From Actinomycetota bacterium (lineage in GTDB: Bacteria; Actinomycetota; Acidimicrobiia; Acidimicrobiales; Ilumatobacteraceae), in NCBI GenBank assembly GCA_009927375.1, contig RFNE01000252.1:1-6231 (forward strand): DNA of 6,231 nucleotides. Direction: 5' to 3'. Every line of letters begins with the position of its first letter. The stretch's first letter is position 1. Positions 1 through 5,224 of the stretch are shown piece after piece. Position numbers and translations under genes: made by a program. The notes under the pieces are model-generated. The model saw only the letters and a list, made by a program, of their open reading frames with translations. It searched no databases and had not been told where the DNA came from.

Positions 1-1
1 A

Positions 2-478
2 ATCCGGGCAACGTCGTCGGTTCCGATCATCATGCTGACCGCGCGCAGCGAAGAAATCGATCGGGTATTCGGCCTTGAGATTGGTGCCGATGATTACGTC
101 ACCAAGCCCTTCGGTCTTCGCGAGCTCATCGCGAGAATCCGCGCAGTAACCCGTCGTGCGTCGACACCGATGAGCGAGGAAGCCGAAGTGGTGACGGTCG
201 GTAGTTTGACCATCGACCACGCGCGCCACACGGTTTCTGTGGACGGGGCGATCATTGATCTCACCGCCAAGGAATTCGACCTGCTGTCGTATCTCGCCGC
301 GCAACCGGGAATCGTGCATCGGCGAAACGACATCATGGAATCGGTCTGGGATGCCAACTGGTATGGACCGACAAAGACCCTCGATGCACACGTGGCAGCA
401 CTCCGCAAGAAGCTCGGCAATCCGACGTGGATCGAGGCGGTGCGTGGCGTCGGTTTCAGGTTGGAGATTCCCAGTTGA
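2..478 (+). CDS. OmpR/PhoB-family response regulator (5' end outside window)
   Basis: This is the DNA-binding partner of the kinase that follows. When phosphorylated it should bind promoter DNA and switch target genes. The visible frame opens at base 2 without a start, and the phospho-acceptor Asp lies outside the window. What remains of the receiver domain ends with PIIMLTAR (the switch Thr), then GADDYVTKPF with the conserved Lys. After a short linker (about residues 45-65 of the visible part) comes a winged-helix Trans_reg_C domain: DLTAKEFDLLSYLA, then the recognition region around TKTLDAHVAALRKKLG, and the closing wing VRGVGFRL. This order is diagnostic for the OmpR/PhoB class. The gene ends in TGA at 476-478, which overlaps the kinase TTG start by three bases, so the two are co-transcribed and probably translationally coupled. 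The family call is very secure; the regulon and signal are not visible. Confidence 0.95.
   Translation: MRATSSVPIIMLTARSEEIDRVFGLEIGADDYVTKPFGLRELIARIRAVTRRASTPMSEEAEVVTVGSLTIDHARHTVSVDGAIIDLTAKEFDLLSYLAAQPGIVHRRNDIMESVWDANWYGPTKTLDAHVAALRKKLGNPTWIEAVRGVGFRLEIPS
463..466 (+). promoter_or_regulatory. Shine-Dalgarno site for the kinase TTG start
   Basis: A GGAG core lies inside the last codons of the regulator gene, 8 nt before TTG 475. This decides the kinase start: the upstream in-frame ATG at 427 would give a 16-residue hydrophilic extension with no comparable site, while TTG 475 gives the usual Arg-rich start (RRRLILS) directly before the first membrane helix. Confidence 0.7.
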
Positions 479-1863
479 GGCGCAGGCTCATCTTGTCGAT
501 GGTTGGCTTGGTGGGAGTCGTCCTCATCGCACACGACGTTCCACTCGCATCGCATCTTCGAGAGATCGAGCGTGATCGACTGACGACCTCAATCGAGCGA
601 GACGCGTTCACCATCGGCGGACAGATCTCACCAGCGCTCACGACGGCTGAGCCTCAGCGCGAACAAACCATCGCTGACATCGTTGGCGCATTTGACGTCG
701 ACTCGTCGAGCACGGTCGTCGTCGTCGATCGCAATGGATACCTAATCTCGAGCACCGACCCGACGCATTCGCTCGGGGACGACTACGTGTCGCGGCCCGA
801 GATCGCCGCCGCACTTCTCGGAAATCCATCGAGCGGATCACGTCCGTCGGTGACGGTCGGTGAGGATCTCGTCTACGTCGCCGTGCCGGTGTTATCGGGG
901 GCAGAGGTGCTCGGCGCCGTTCGAATCACCTATCCCAAGTCGGTCCTCGATGCCCGAGTCAATGAGCAATTGCGCGGGCTCTTGATTGCAGCTGCCGTCT
1001 CGATCGCAATGGCGATCGCTGTAGCGATTCTTTTCGCGCGAACCGTGTCGCGTCCACTCGAGGATCTTCGCCAGGCGACCGATGAACTTGCTTCCGGTCG
1101 TCTCGACGTCCTCGCGCCCGAGAGCGGACCGCGGGAGACTCGTCAGTTGGCGCGATCGTTTAATTCCATGGCTGGTCGGCTCGGCAACTTGATCAATCGC
1201 CAGAAGAGTTTCGCGGGCGACGCTTCGCACCAATTGCGCACCCCGCTCACCGCACTTCGGTTGCGCCTCGAACAGGCGAGTGAAGCAGCGGCAACCAACC
1301 CCGACGCGACGCGCGAACACCTCGAAGAGGCACTGAACGAGACCGATCGGCTGACGCACCTCGTCGAGCAGCTCCTCCAACTCGCTCGCGCCGAGGGTTC
1401 GGTTCTGCAGGCCACGAACTTCGATGTCGCTGAGTTGGTGAATGAGCGGATCGAGCATTGGACGTACCTTGCCGCTGAACGTGGAATCGAGATTGTCGCT
1501 GAAGACGTCGTTGCCGTTCAGGCAATGACGAGCGAACTCGCACTGCGAGAAATTCTGGACAACTATCTCGACAATGCGATCGAAGCATCGCCTGTTGGTT
1601 CGCGAATCGAAGTGATCGTCGTCCAAGAAGCGAACGACCTCGACATCGTCGTTCGGGACCATGGACGAGGGCTCACCGATGAACAGCGTCGCAATGCATT
1701 CGACCGCTTCTGGCGAGCTCCTGGGGATTCGAATCGACGATCGGGGAGCGGTCTTGGTCTTGCAGTAGTCGCCCAACTTGCCGATGCCGCGGGATTGCGC
1801 GTTGAGTTGCGAAGTTCTCCAAGTGGTGGAATCGATGCGAGCGTGAAGGTGAAACGCGCCTGA
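475..1863 (+). CDS. Membrane sensor histidine kinase (HAMP, HisKA, HATPase_c)
   Basis: This inner-membrane kinase autophosphorylates on His and passes the phosphate to the upstream response regulator. From TTG 475 it has 462 residues. TM1 is about residues 5-24. An extracytoplasmic sensor of about 140 residues follows (STVVVVDRNGYLISS and a late YVAVPVL strand suggest a PAS/Cache-like fold). TM2 is about 169-190, then HAMP with the SRPLEDL motif to about 240. The HisKA H-box GDASHQLRTPLTALR places the phosphorylated His at 252. The ATPase domain has an N-box DNYLDNAIEASP (Asn363, Asn367), a G1 box DHGRG (395-399) and a G2 box GSGLGL (424-429). All catalytic motifs are intact, so it should be active. 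The layout matches actinobacterial kinases that follow an OmpR-type partner. The ligand is unknown. The longer ATG 427 start is less likely. Confidence 0.94.
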   Translation: MRRRLILSMVGLVGVVLIAHDVPLASHLREIERDRLTTSIERDAFTIGGQISPALTTAEPQREQTIADIVGAFDVDSSSTVVVVDRNGYLISSTDPTHSLGDDYVSRPEIAAALLGNPSSGSRPSVTVGEDLVYVAVPVLSGAEVLGAVRITYPKSVLDARVNEQLRGLLIAAAVSIAMAIAVAILFARTVSRPLEDLRQATDELASGRLDVLAPESGPRETRQLARSFNSMAGRLGNLINRQKSFAGDASHQLRTPLTALRLRLEQASEAAATNPDATREHLEEALNETDRLTHLVEQLLQLARAEGSVLQATNFDVAELVNERIEHWTYLAAERGIEIVAEDVVAVQAMTSELALREILDNYLDNAIEASPVGSRIEVIVVQEANDLDIVVRDHGRGLTDEQRRNAFDRFWRAPGDSNRRSGSGLGLAVVAQLADAAGLRVELRSSPSGGIDASVKVKRA

Positions 1864-1892
1864 AAGTGACGGTTCGCGCTTTGGAAATCTCG

Positions 1893-1898
1893 TAGTGT
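1893..1898 (+). promoter_or_regulatory. Candidate -10 box for a leaderless mscS-type transcript
   Basis: TAGTGT fits the actinobacterial TAnnnT -10 pattern. Exactly 7 nt separate it from ATG 1906, so transcription would begin at or next to the start codon. The -35 region is weak; GTGACG at 1866-1871 is too far upstream (21-bp spacer) to be convincing. It lies in the 42-bp gap after the kinase stop, so the channel gene may be transcribed independently of the two-component pair. Confidence 0.45.
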
Positions 1899-1905
1899 GG
1901 AGGCG

Positions 1906-2778
1906 ATGTTCGTAATGCAAGCCGTCTTCGCCGCGACCGGTGCCGACACCGTCCAGGACTGGTTGCGCACCGATCTTCCTGCGATCATCATGACCGTCTC
2001 GGGTGCGTACGTGCTCTCCCGATTCATCGCGTTTGTCGCCGACCAGCAGATCCTTGCAGTCAAGTCGCGTAATCCCGACACCGGTGACCTCTCCCGAGCG
2101 GCAACTGGCGCTCATCGCGCGGCCGTGGTCGGCGCGCTGCGCTGGGGGCTCAACTTCGCGATCATCGCGGTGGCGACGACATCGGTGCTCCTGCGTCTGA
2201 ACATTCCGTCGTCGGCCCTCGTTTTCCTCGGGTCGATCGCAGGTGCCGGACTCGGTTTTGGTGCTCAGCAGATGGTCGGAGACGTGATTGCCGGCATCTA
2301 CATCATTTCTGAGCGACAGTTCGGAGTCGGTGACATCGTGCGCCTTGGACCGCTTGGCATCGTGGGCTGGGTCGAGGGTCGTGTCGAGGAAGTGACGCTA
2401 CGCGTGACCAAGATCCGCACCTTCGATGGGGATCTCGTCAGCATCGCCAACGGAGTCTTGCGACACAACGTGAACATGTCGCGCGACTGGTCACGTGTGC
2501 TCGTCACCGTACCGCTGCCGCGACACGCAGACATCGAAGCAGCCATCACGATGGTCAACCGCGTTGCCGCCGATATGGCCCGCGATCCGAAGTTCGCCGA
2601 GATGTTGATCGAGACCCCGGAAGTCACCGGTGTGGAGAATCTCGGTGAGTCCGACGTCGAGATTCGCGTCGCGGGTCGCTCGCTACCGGTGCAGCAGTGG
2701 AAGGTCGAGCGCGAACTTCGTCGTCGCATCGCGGCCGAACTGCGCCATACGTATGCCTCGTTGAAGGGTGATGCCTGA
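1906..2778 (+). CDS. MscS-family small-conductance mechanosensitive channel
   Basis: This inner-membrane channel should open under membrane tension to release solutes during osmotic downshock. It has 290 residues from ATG 1906, close to the roughly 286 of E. coli MscS. TM1 is about residues 24-45 and TM2 about 74-97. The pore-lining TM3 is about 101-135, with the small-residue run LGSIAGAGLGFGAQQ followed by GDVIAGIYIISERQFGVGD, which is the family signature. The soluble part follows: a beta domain (IVGWVEGRVEEVTLRVTKIRT, DGDLVSIANGVL) to about 190 and an alpha/beta C-terminal domain to about 285. Three in-frame starts exist: GTG 1897, ATG 1906 and ATG 1915. I chose 1906 because of the -10-like box 7 nt upstream. 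ATG 1915 is a real alternative, since GGAGG at 1899-1903 could serve it at 11-nt spacing. The stop TGA shares its A with the next gene's ATG. Confidence 0.92.
   Translation: MFVMQAVFAATGADTVQDWLRTDLPAIIMTVSGAYVLSRFIAFVADQQILAVKSRNPDTGDLSRAATGAHRAAVVGALRWGLNFAIIAVATTSVLLRLNIPSSALVFLGSIAGAGLGFGAQQMVGDVIAGIYIISERQFGVGDIVRLGPLGIVGWVEGRVEEVTLRVTKIRTFDGDLVSIANGVLRHNVNMSRDWSRVLVTVPLPRHADIEAAITMVNRVAADMARDPKFAEMLIETPEVTGVENLGESDVEIRVAGRSLPVQQWKVERELRRRIAAELRHTYASLKGDA
2763..2768 (+). promoter_or_regulatory. Shine-Dalgarno-like site for the small membrane protein
   Basis: GAAGGG lies in the last codons of the channel gene, 9 nt before ATG 2778. With the TGATG stop/start overlap it supports coupled translation of the short downstream gene and its reality as a gene. 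Confidence 0.5.
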
Positions 2779-3050
2779 TGTACTGGCGCCGTCCTCGTAA
2801 CTCGACCCTCGTCGCCATTGCGATCTTCGTCGTGTCATTTGCATTCTGGCTCGGTCAACCGCAGCCCGATTCACCGTCGTCAGGTCTGCAGATTCCCGAC
2901 GTGAGCTGGGTGTTCGTCACGACCACGGTTGCTCCACCTGTCGACACGAGTGTGCCGACTCAGACGACCATTCCGACAGAGACGTCCGTGCCGACCGACA
3001 CGGTTCCCGTCGAAACGACGATTGATCCGGCGGTGACGACCCTTCCGTAA
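2778..3050 (+). CDS. Small single-pass membrane protein with Thr/Pro-rich outer tail
   Basis: I do not recognise a family for this 90-residue protein. It begins with a short basic head (MYWRRPR) and one hydrophobic helix (about residues 9-26), which by the positive-inside rule puts the C-terminus outside the cytoplasm. The rest is low complexity. From about residue 46 it is dominated by Thr, Val, Pro and acidic residues, with near-repeats TSVPTQ, TTIPTE and TSVPTD. There is no Cys after the helix, so it is not a lipoprotein, and no enzymatic motif. The start overlaps the channel stop (TGATG) and has an upstream GAAGGG, so it is probably in the same operon and could be a partner, stabiliser or wall-spanning appendage of the channel; that is inference. 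Thr-rich tails of this kind can be O-glycosylated in actinobacteria. A short compositionally biased frame could in principle be spurious. Confidence 0.68.
   Translation: MYWRRPRNSTLVAIAIFVVSFAFWLGQPQPDSPSSGLQIPDVSWVFVTTTVAPPVDTSVPTQTTIPTETSVPTDTVPVETTIDPAVTTLP
2946..2999 (+). repeat. Degenerate 18-bp tandem repeat (three clear units)
   Basis: Three in-frame 18-bp units at 2946-2963, 2964-2981 and 2982-2999 encode T-S-V-P-T-Q, T-T-I-P-T-E and T-S-V-P-T-D. Each begins with ACG and has CCG as its fourth codon. The ACG phase persists at 3000, 3018 and 3036 although the peptide decays (TVPVET, TIDPAV, TTLP). This suggests an old expansion of a hexapeptide unit. Confidence 0.6.
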
Positions 3051-3082
3051 TGACGGAATCCGTCGACTATTTCGTGTCGACG
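3043..3082. terminator. Convergent junction with two small hairpins, possible bidirectional terminator
   Basis: The + strand small gene ends at 3050 and the minus-strand deacetylase ends at 3067. Between and across the two stops lie two perfect inverted repeats: TTCCGT (3043-3048) with ACGGAA (3053-3058), loop AATG; and CGTCGAC (3061-3067) with GTCGACG (3076-3082), loop of 8. Neither is followed by a T tract on either strand, so these are not classical intrinsic terminators. The placement is right for ending both transcripts, but the function is unproven. Confidence 0.35.
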
Positions 3083-3765
3083 ACGAGGAACGCTTCGGCG
3101 CAGCGACCATCAGGCAAGCCGCCGGACTTGGCGATCATCTGACCCCATTCGCGCATGCGTTGAGGGAGACCCTGTGGGTCAGAGTGCTGGCTTGCGTGAC
3201 ATTGGAGTGCTTCGATTTTCTTTTCAATGAAGTCCGTGGTGTCGACGAATTCCTTCGGGTTCGGCCCAGCCATGATCCACGTTTCGGGAACCGTGTGAGG
3301 TGCAAGACCGCGTTCGTTTAGGAGTTCGGGAAACGCGAACTCGTTGCGTGCATCTGGGTACACGGCACACAACGCTGCTTCGCCCGTGGCGAGGTGGTCG
3401 GGGTGGCTCGCGTAGATGCGGTCATAGCGACGCTCGGAAGATTGGGTCAACACGCGATCGGGCTTTTCGATTCGAATGACCGAACTGATCTCGCGACGGA
3501 GAGCGAGGTCGGCAATGACCGCGCCGTCGGGGAAGCCGAGGAAGTGCAGCTTGTGCACGCCGAGCACGTTGGCAGCAGCAGTTTGCTCGCGACGCCTGAT
3601 GCGGGCCATCTCGTCCCGCGAGATCGTGTTATCGCTGCCGCCTGCCTGGCCGTCGGTGACGAGGCAGTACACGACCTCGTGACCCTCGCTCACCCAGCGT
3701 GCGATCGTGCCACCTGCACCAAAGTCAACATCGTCGGGGTGCGCGGTGACTACGAGGATCTTCAC
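3067..3765 (-). CDS. PIG-L/LmbE-family zinc-dependent de-N-acetylase
   Basis: This is a predicted cytoplasmic zinc hydrolase that removes an acyl (usually acetyl) group from an amino sugar or related N-acylated small molecule. The 232 residues open with the family signature TAHPDDVDFGAGGT. By comparison with MshB, Asp11 would be the catalytic base, and His9, Asp12 and His124 the zinc ligands. The second motif is SHPDHLATGEA (residues 120-130), where His121 matches the second catalytic residue. Known members include MshB and Mca (mycothiol), BshB (bacillithiol) and GlcNAc-PI deacetylases. The length is closer to BshB-like enzymes than to MshB at about 300, so the substrate is not assigned. The start is GTG 3765: there is no Shine-Dalgarno, but a TAGTCT box ends 7 nt before it. 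The gene lies 37 bp after the MFS stop on the same strand and may be expressed from both an operon transcript and its own promoter. Confidence 0.93.
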   Translation of the reverse strand: MKILVVTAHPDDVDFGAGGTIARWVSEGHEVVYCLVTDGQAGGSDNTISRDEMARIRRREQTAAANVLGVHKLHFLGFPDGAVIADLALRREISSVIRIEKPDRVLTQSSERRYDRIYASHPDHLATGEAALCAVYPDARNEFAFPELLNERGLAPHTVPETWIMAGPNPKEFVDTTDFIEKKIEALQCHASQHSDPQGLPQRMREWGQMIAKSGGLPDGRCAEAFLVVDTK

Positions 3766-3772
3766 TGGGTTG

Positions 3773-3778
3773 AGACTA
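3773..3778 (-). promoter_or_regulatory. Candidate -10 box for a leaderless deacetylase transcript
   Basis: Read on the minus strand, TAGTCT is followed by 7 nt (CAACCCA) and then GTG 3765. This is the same geometry as at 1893-1906. No clear -35 is seen, and no Shine-Dalgarno lies in the 37-bp gap. Confidence 0.42.
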
Positions 3779-3802
3779 CGCAGTAATCAATGCACTTCCG
3801 CA

Positions 3803-5113
3803 CTAGGGCGCCGTGAGTGGCAAGAGACCTTCGGTTGAGGCTGGGTGGGCTTTGCGCGCAACGTCAAGGGATTCTCTACGCTCCTCCTTGCCGTCGTCAA
3901 TCATCAAGAACGTCAAGGCGAGTGCGAAGTATGCGAGAACGACAGAGCAGATGAGTGCAGTAAACGAAACATCCTTGATGAGCACCACTCCCAACAGTCC
4001 ACCACCGATGAAGGCCAAGTTATAAACGATGTCGTAGGCGGCAAAGATCTGCCCGAGTACCGACGGATTTGCATTTGCTTGGACGGACGCATCCGAGCGG
4101 ACGCGAAGAATCTGGAAGAGGAATGAGGCGAAACCGAGCGAAGCAAGTGAGACGTAGGGATGCGGTGCAATCGCGGTGATAAGCAAGGCCATTCCTGAGA
4201 AGAGAAACGAACCCGATGCGATTGCGCGACGAGGGAAGTGCTCAGTTGCCCACTCGGCGCAGAAGGAACCAATGAATCCTCCAGCGGCCGCACACCCAAG
4301 GACGACGACACTGCCCGCCGTTGAGAGCCCGACCTTCGCGTCGATCATGAGAGCGATTGCCGCAAGACAGAGTCCAAGAAGAAGTCGATGCGACGTCGTG
4401 GCAAGGACGGCAAATCTGGTCCGCGGAGCAAGTACATCTCGGAGAAGGAGTCGAACTTCGTGCTTCTGTTTCGTTGTGCCTCCGCCGAGATCGACCGAAA
4501 TCGATCGGTATAGGGCGCCGGCCACTCCCTGGCCGACCGCTGCAACGACGAAGCCGAGTCCGAGCATTACCGATGAGAGAAGACCTCCAACGAGTGCTCC
4601 GAAGCCACCTGCAATGACGCTAAGAATGAGAGACGTGGAATCGGCAGCGACCAGTTCGTGGCGCCGTACGAGTCGGGGAATTGACGTGGCTCGAGCGGTG
4701 TACAGGATCCTGGTGATGACGATCAACGTTCCCAGCACAATGAATCCGATTGTCCGACCGAGGCTCACCAAACTCAAGGTTGCGACGAGTGTGATTACCA
4801 TTCTGAGAGCGTGACCTCGGACGAGGATCTGCTGACGAGAAAAGCGGTCTGCCACTCGTCCCGCGATCGGTCCGACGATGAGCAAAGGGAGTGCAGACAT
4901 GACGAGGGTGCTGACCAAGGACCCTGTCGAGGCTCGGCCTGGTGCGGCAAAGAGTAGGACTTCGGCGAGCGTGAACGTCGTGAGTGCATCACTGGATTGC
5001 GAACAGAATTGAGCTGACATGGCTCGACGAAACTCACGGTAGCCAAGCAGGTCTCGCCGACGCACGTGCACTGGAGTGTTTGCGCGAACCAGTTTCAGCA
5101 CAACCTTCATCAT
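3803..5113 (-). CDS. MFS transporter, 12 transmembrane segments
   Basis: This inner-membrane secondary transporter has 436 residues, and I count 12 hydrophobic segments at roughly 36-56, 65-86, 101-120, 122-141, 162-183, 185-204, 237-258, 266-288, 298-317, 319-337, 357-379 and 384-404. The loop between TM2 and TM3 carries the major-facilitator motif A variant GPIAGRVADRFSRQQIL (81-97). A central cytoplasmic loop (about 205-235) separates the two six-helix halves, and a polar tail follows TM12. The N-terminal stretch LLGYREFRRAMSAQFCSQSSDAL is typical of the MFS_3/EntS-like exporter group, so export of a small molecule is more likely than uptake; the substrate is unknown. The start is the ATG ATG pair at 5113/5110, with no good Shine-Dalgarno. 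It diverges from the glycosyltransferase gene and precedes the deacetylase by 37 bp on the same strand. Confidence 0.92.
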   Translation of the reverse strand: MMKVVLKLVRANTPVHVRRRDLLGYREFRRAMSAQFCSQSSDALTTFTLAEVLLFAAPGRASTGSLVSTLVMSALPLLIVGPIAGRVADRFSRQQILVRGHALRMVITLVATLSLVSLGRTIGFIVLGTLIVITRILYTARATSIPRLVRRHELVAADSTSLILSVIAGGFGALVGGLLSSVMLGLGFVVAAVGQGVAGALYRSISVDLGGGTTKQKHEVRLLLRDVLAPRTRFAVLATTSHRLLLGLCLAAIALMIDAKVGLSTAGSVVVLGCAAAGGFIGSFCAEWATEHFPRRAIASGSFLFSGMALLITAIAPHPYVSLASLGFASFLFQILRVRSDASVQANANPSVLGQIFAAYDIVYNLAFIGGGLLGVVLIKDVSFTALICSVVLAYFALALTFLMIDDGKEERRESLDVARKAHPASTEGLLPLTAP

Positions 5114-5140
5114 GCTTGATGACCCGTTGCACAGCCTGCG

Positions 5141-5180
5141 TGTTCAACAGCTATTCACCCACAAATTACTTAGTTGAACA
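5141..5180. promoter_or_regulatory. Inverted repeat in the divergent MFS/glycosyltransferase control region
   Basis: TGTTCAAC (5141-5148) and GTTGAACA (5173-5180) are perfect 8-bp inverted arms with 24 bp between them; their centres are 32 bp apart, about three helical turns. The region between the divergent starts is only 111 bp. Each arm also contains TTGAAC, a -35-like hexamer, pointing towards the gene on its side. On the + strand TTGAAC (5174-5179) is followed by TGTAAC after 17 bp or TAACTT after 19 bp. On the minus strand no good -10 follows. The element could be an operator, a pair of divergent -35 boxes, or chance. Confidence 0.4.
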
Positions 5181-5212
5181 TCTCCGTAGGGTGAGGTGTA
5201 ACTTGCGCGCCA

Positions 5213-5218
5213 TATTTT
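5213..5218 (+). promoter_or_regulatory. Candidate -10 box for a leaderless glycosyltransferase transcript
   Basis: TATTTT is followed by 6 nt (GCGGTT) and GTG 5225, matching the geometry seen at the two other leaderless candidates in this window. There is no Shine-Dalgarno before GTG 5225 or before the in-frame ATG 5249. A competing -10 (TGTAAC or TAACTT, near 5197-5204) would give a short leader instead. Confidence 0.42.
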
Positions 5219-5224
5219 GCGGTT

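Noticed and set aside
427..474. ATG 427 as the kinase start
   Set aside because: It would add 16 hydrophilic residues overlapping the regulator gene and lacks the well-spaced GGAG found before TTG 475.
711..729. Run of GTC/GTCGTC repeats resembling a microsatellite
   Set aside because: It encodes a Val-rich beta strand (VVVVD) of the sensor domain in frame, and biased Val codon use accounts for it.
892..2115. A 407-codon open frame on the minus strand
   Set aside because: It lies antisense across the kinase and the start of the channel gene, both of which have intact family motifs. The translation is Arg/Ser-rich with no recognisable domain, and it is explained by the high-G+C codon pattern of the real genes.
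3051..3066. Attachment site or mobile-element end at the convergent junction
   Set aside because: The short palindromes (GTCGAC twice) are common in G+C-rich DNA. There is no integrase, tRNA gene or flanking direct repeat in the window.
4176..4814. A 212-codon open frame on the + strand inside the transporter region
   Set aside because: The minus-strand translation gives a regular 12-helix MFS protein. The + frame is Arg/Ser/Pro-rich shadow sequence with no start signal.
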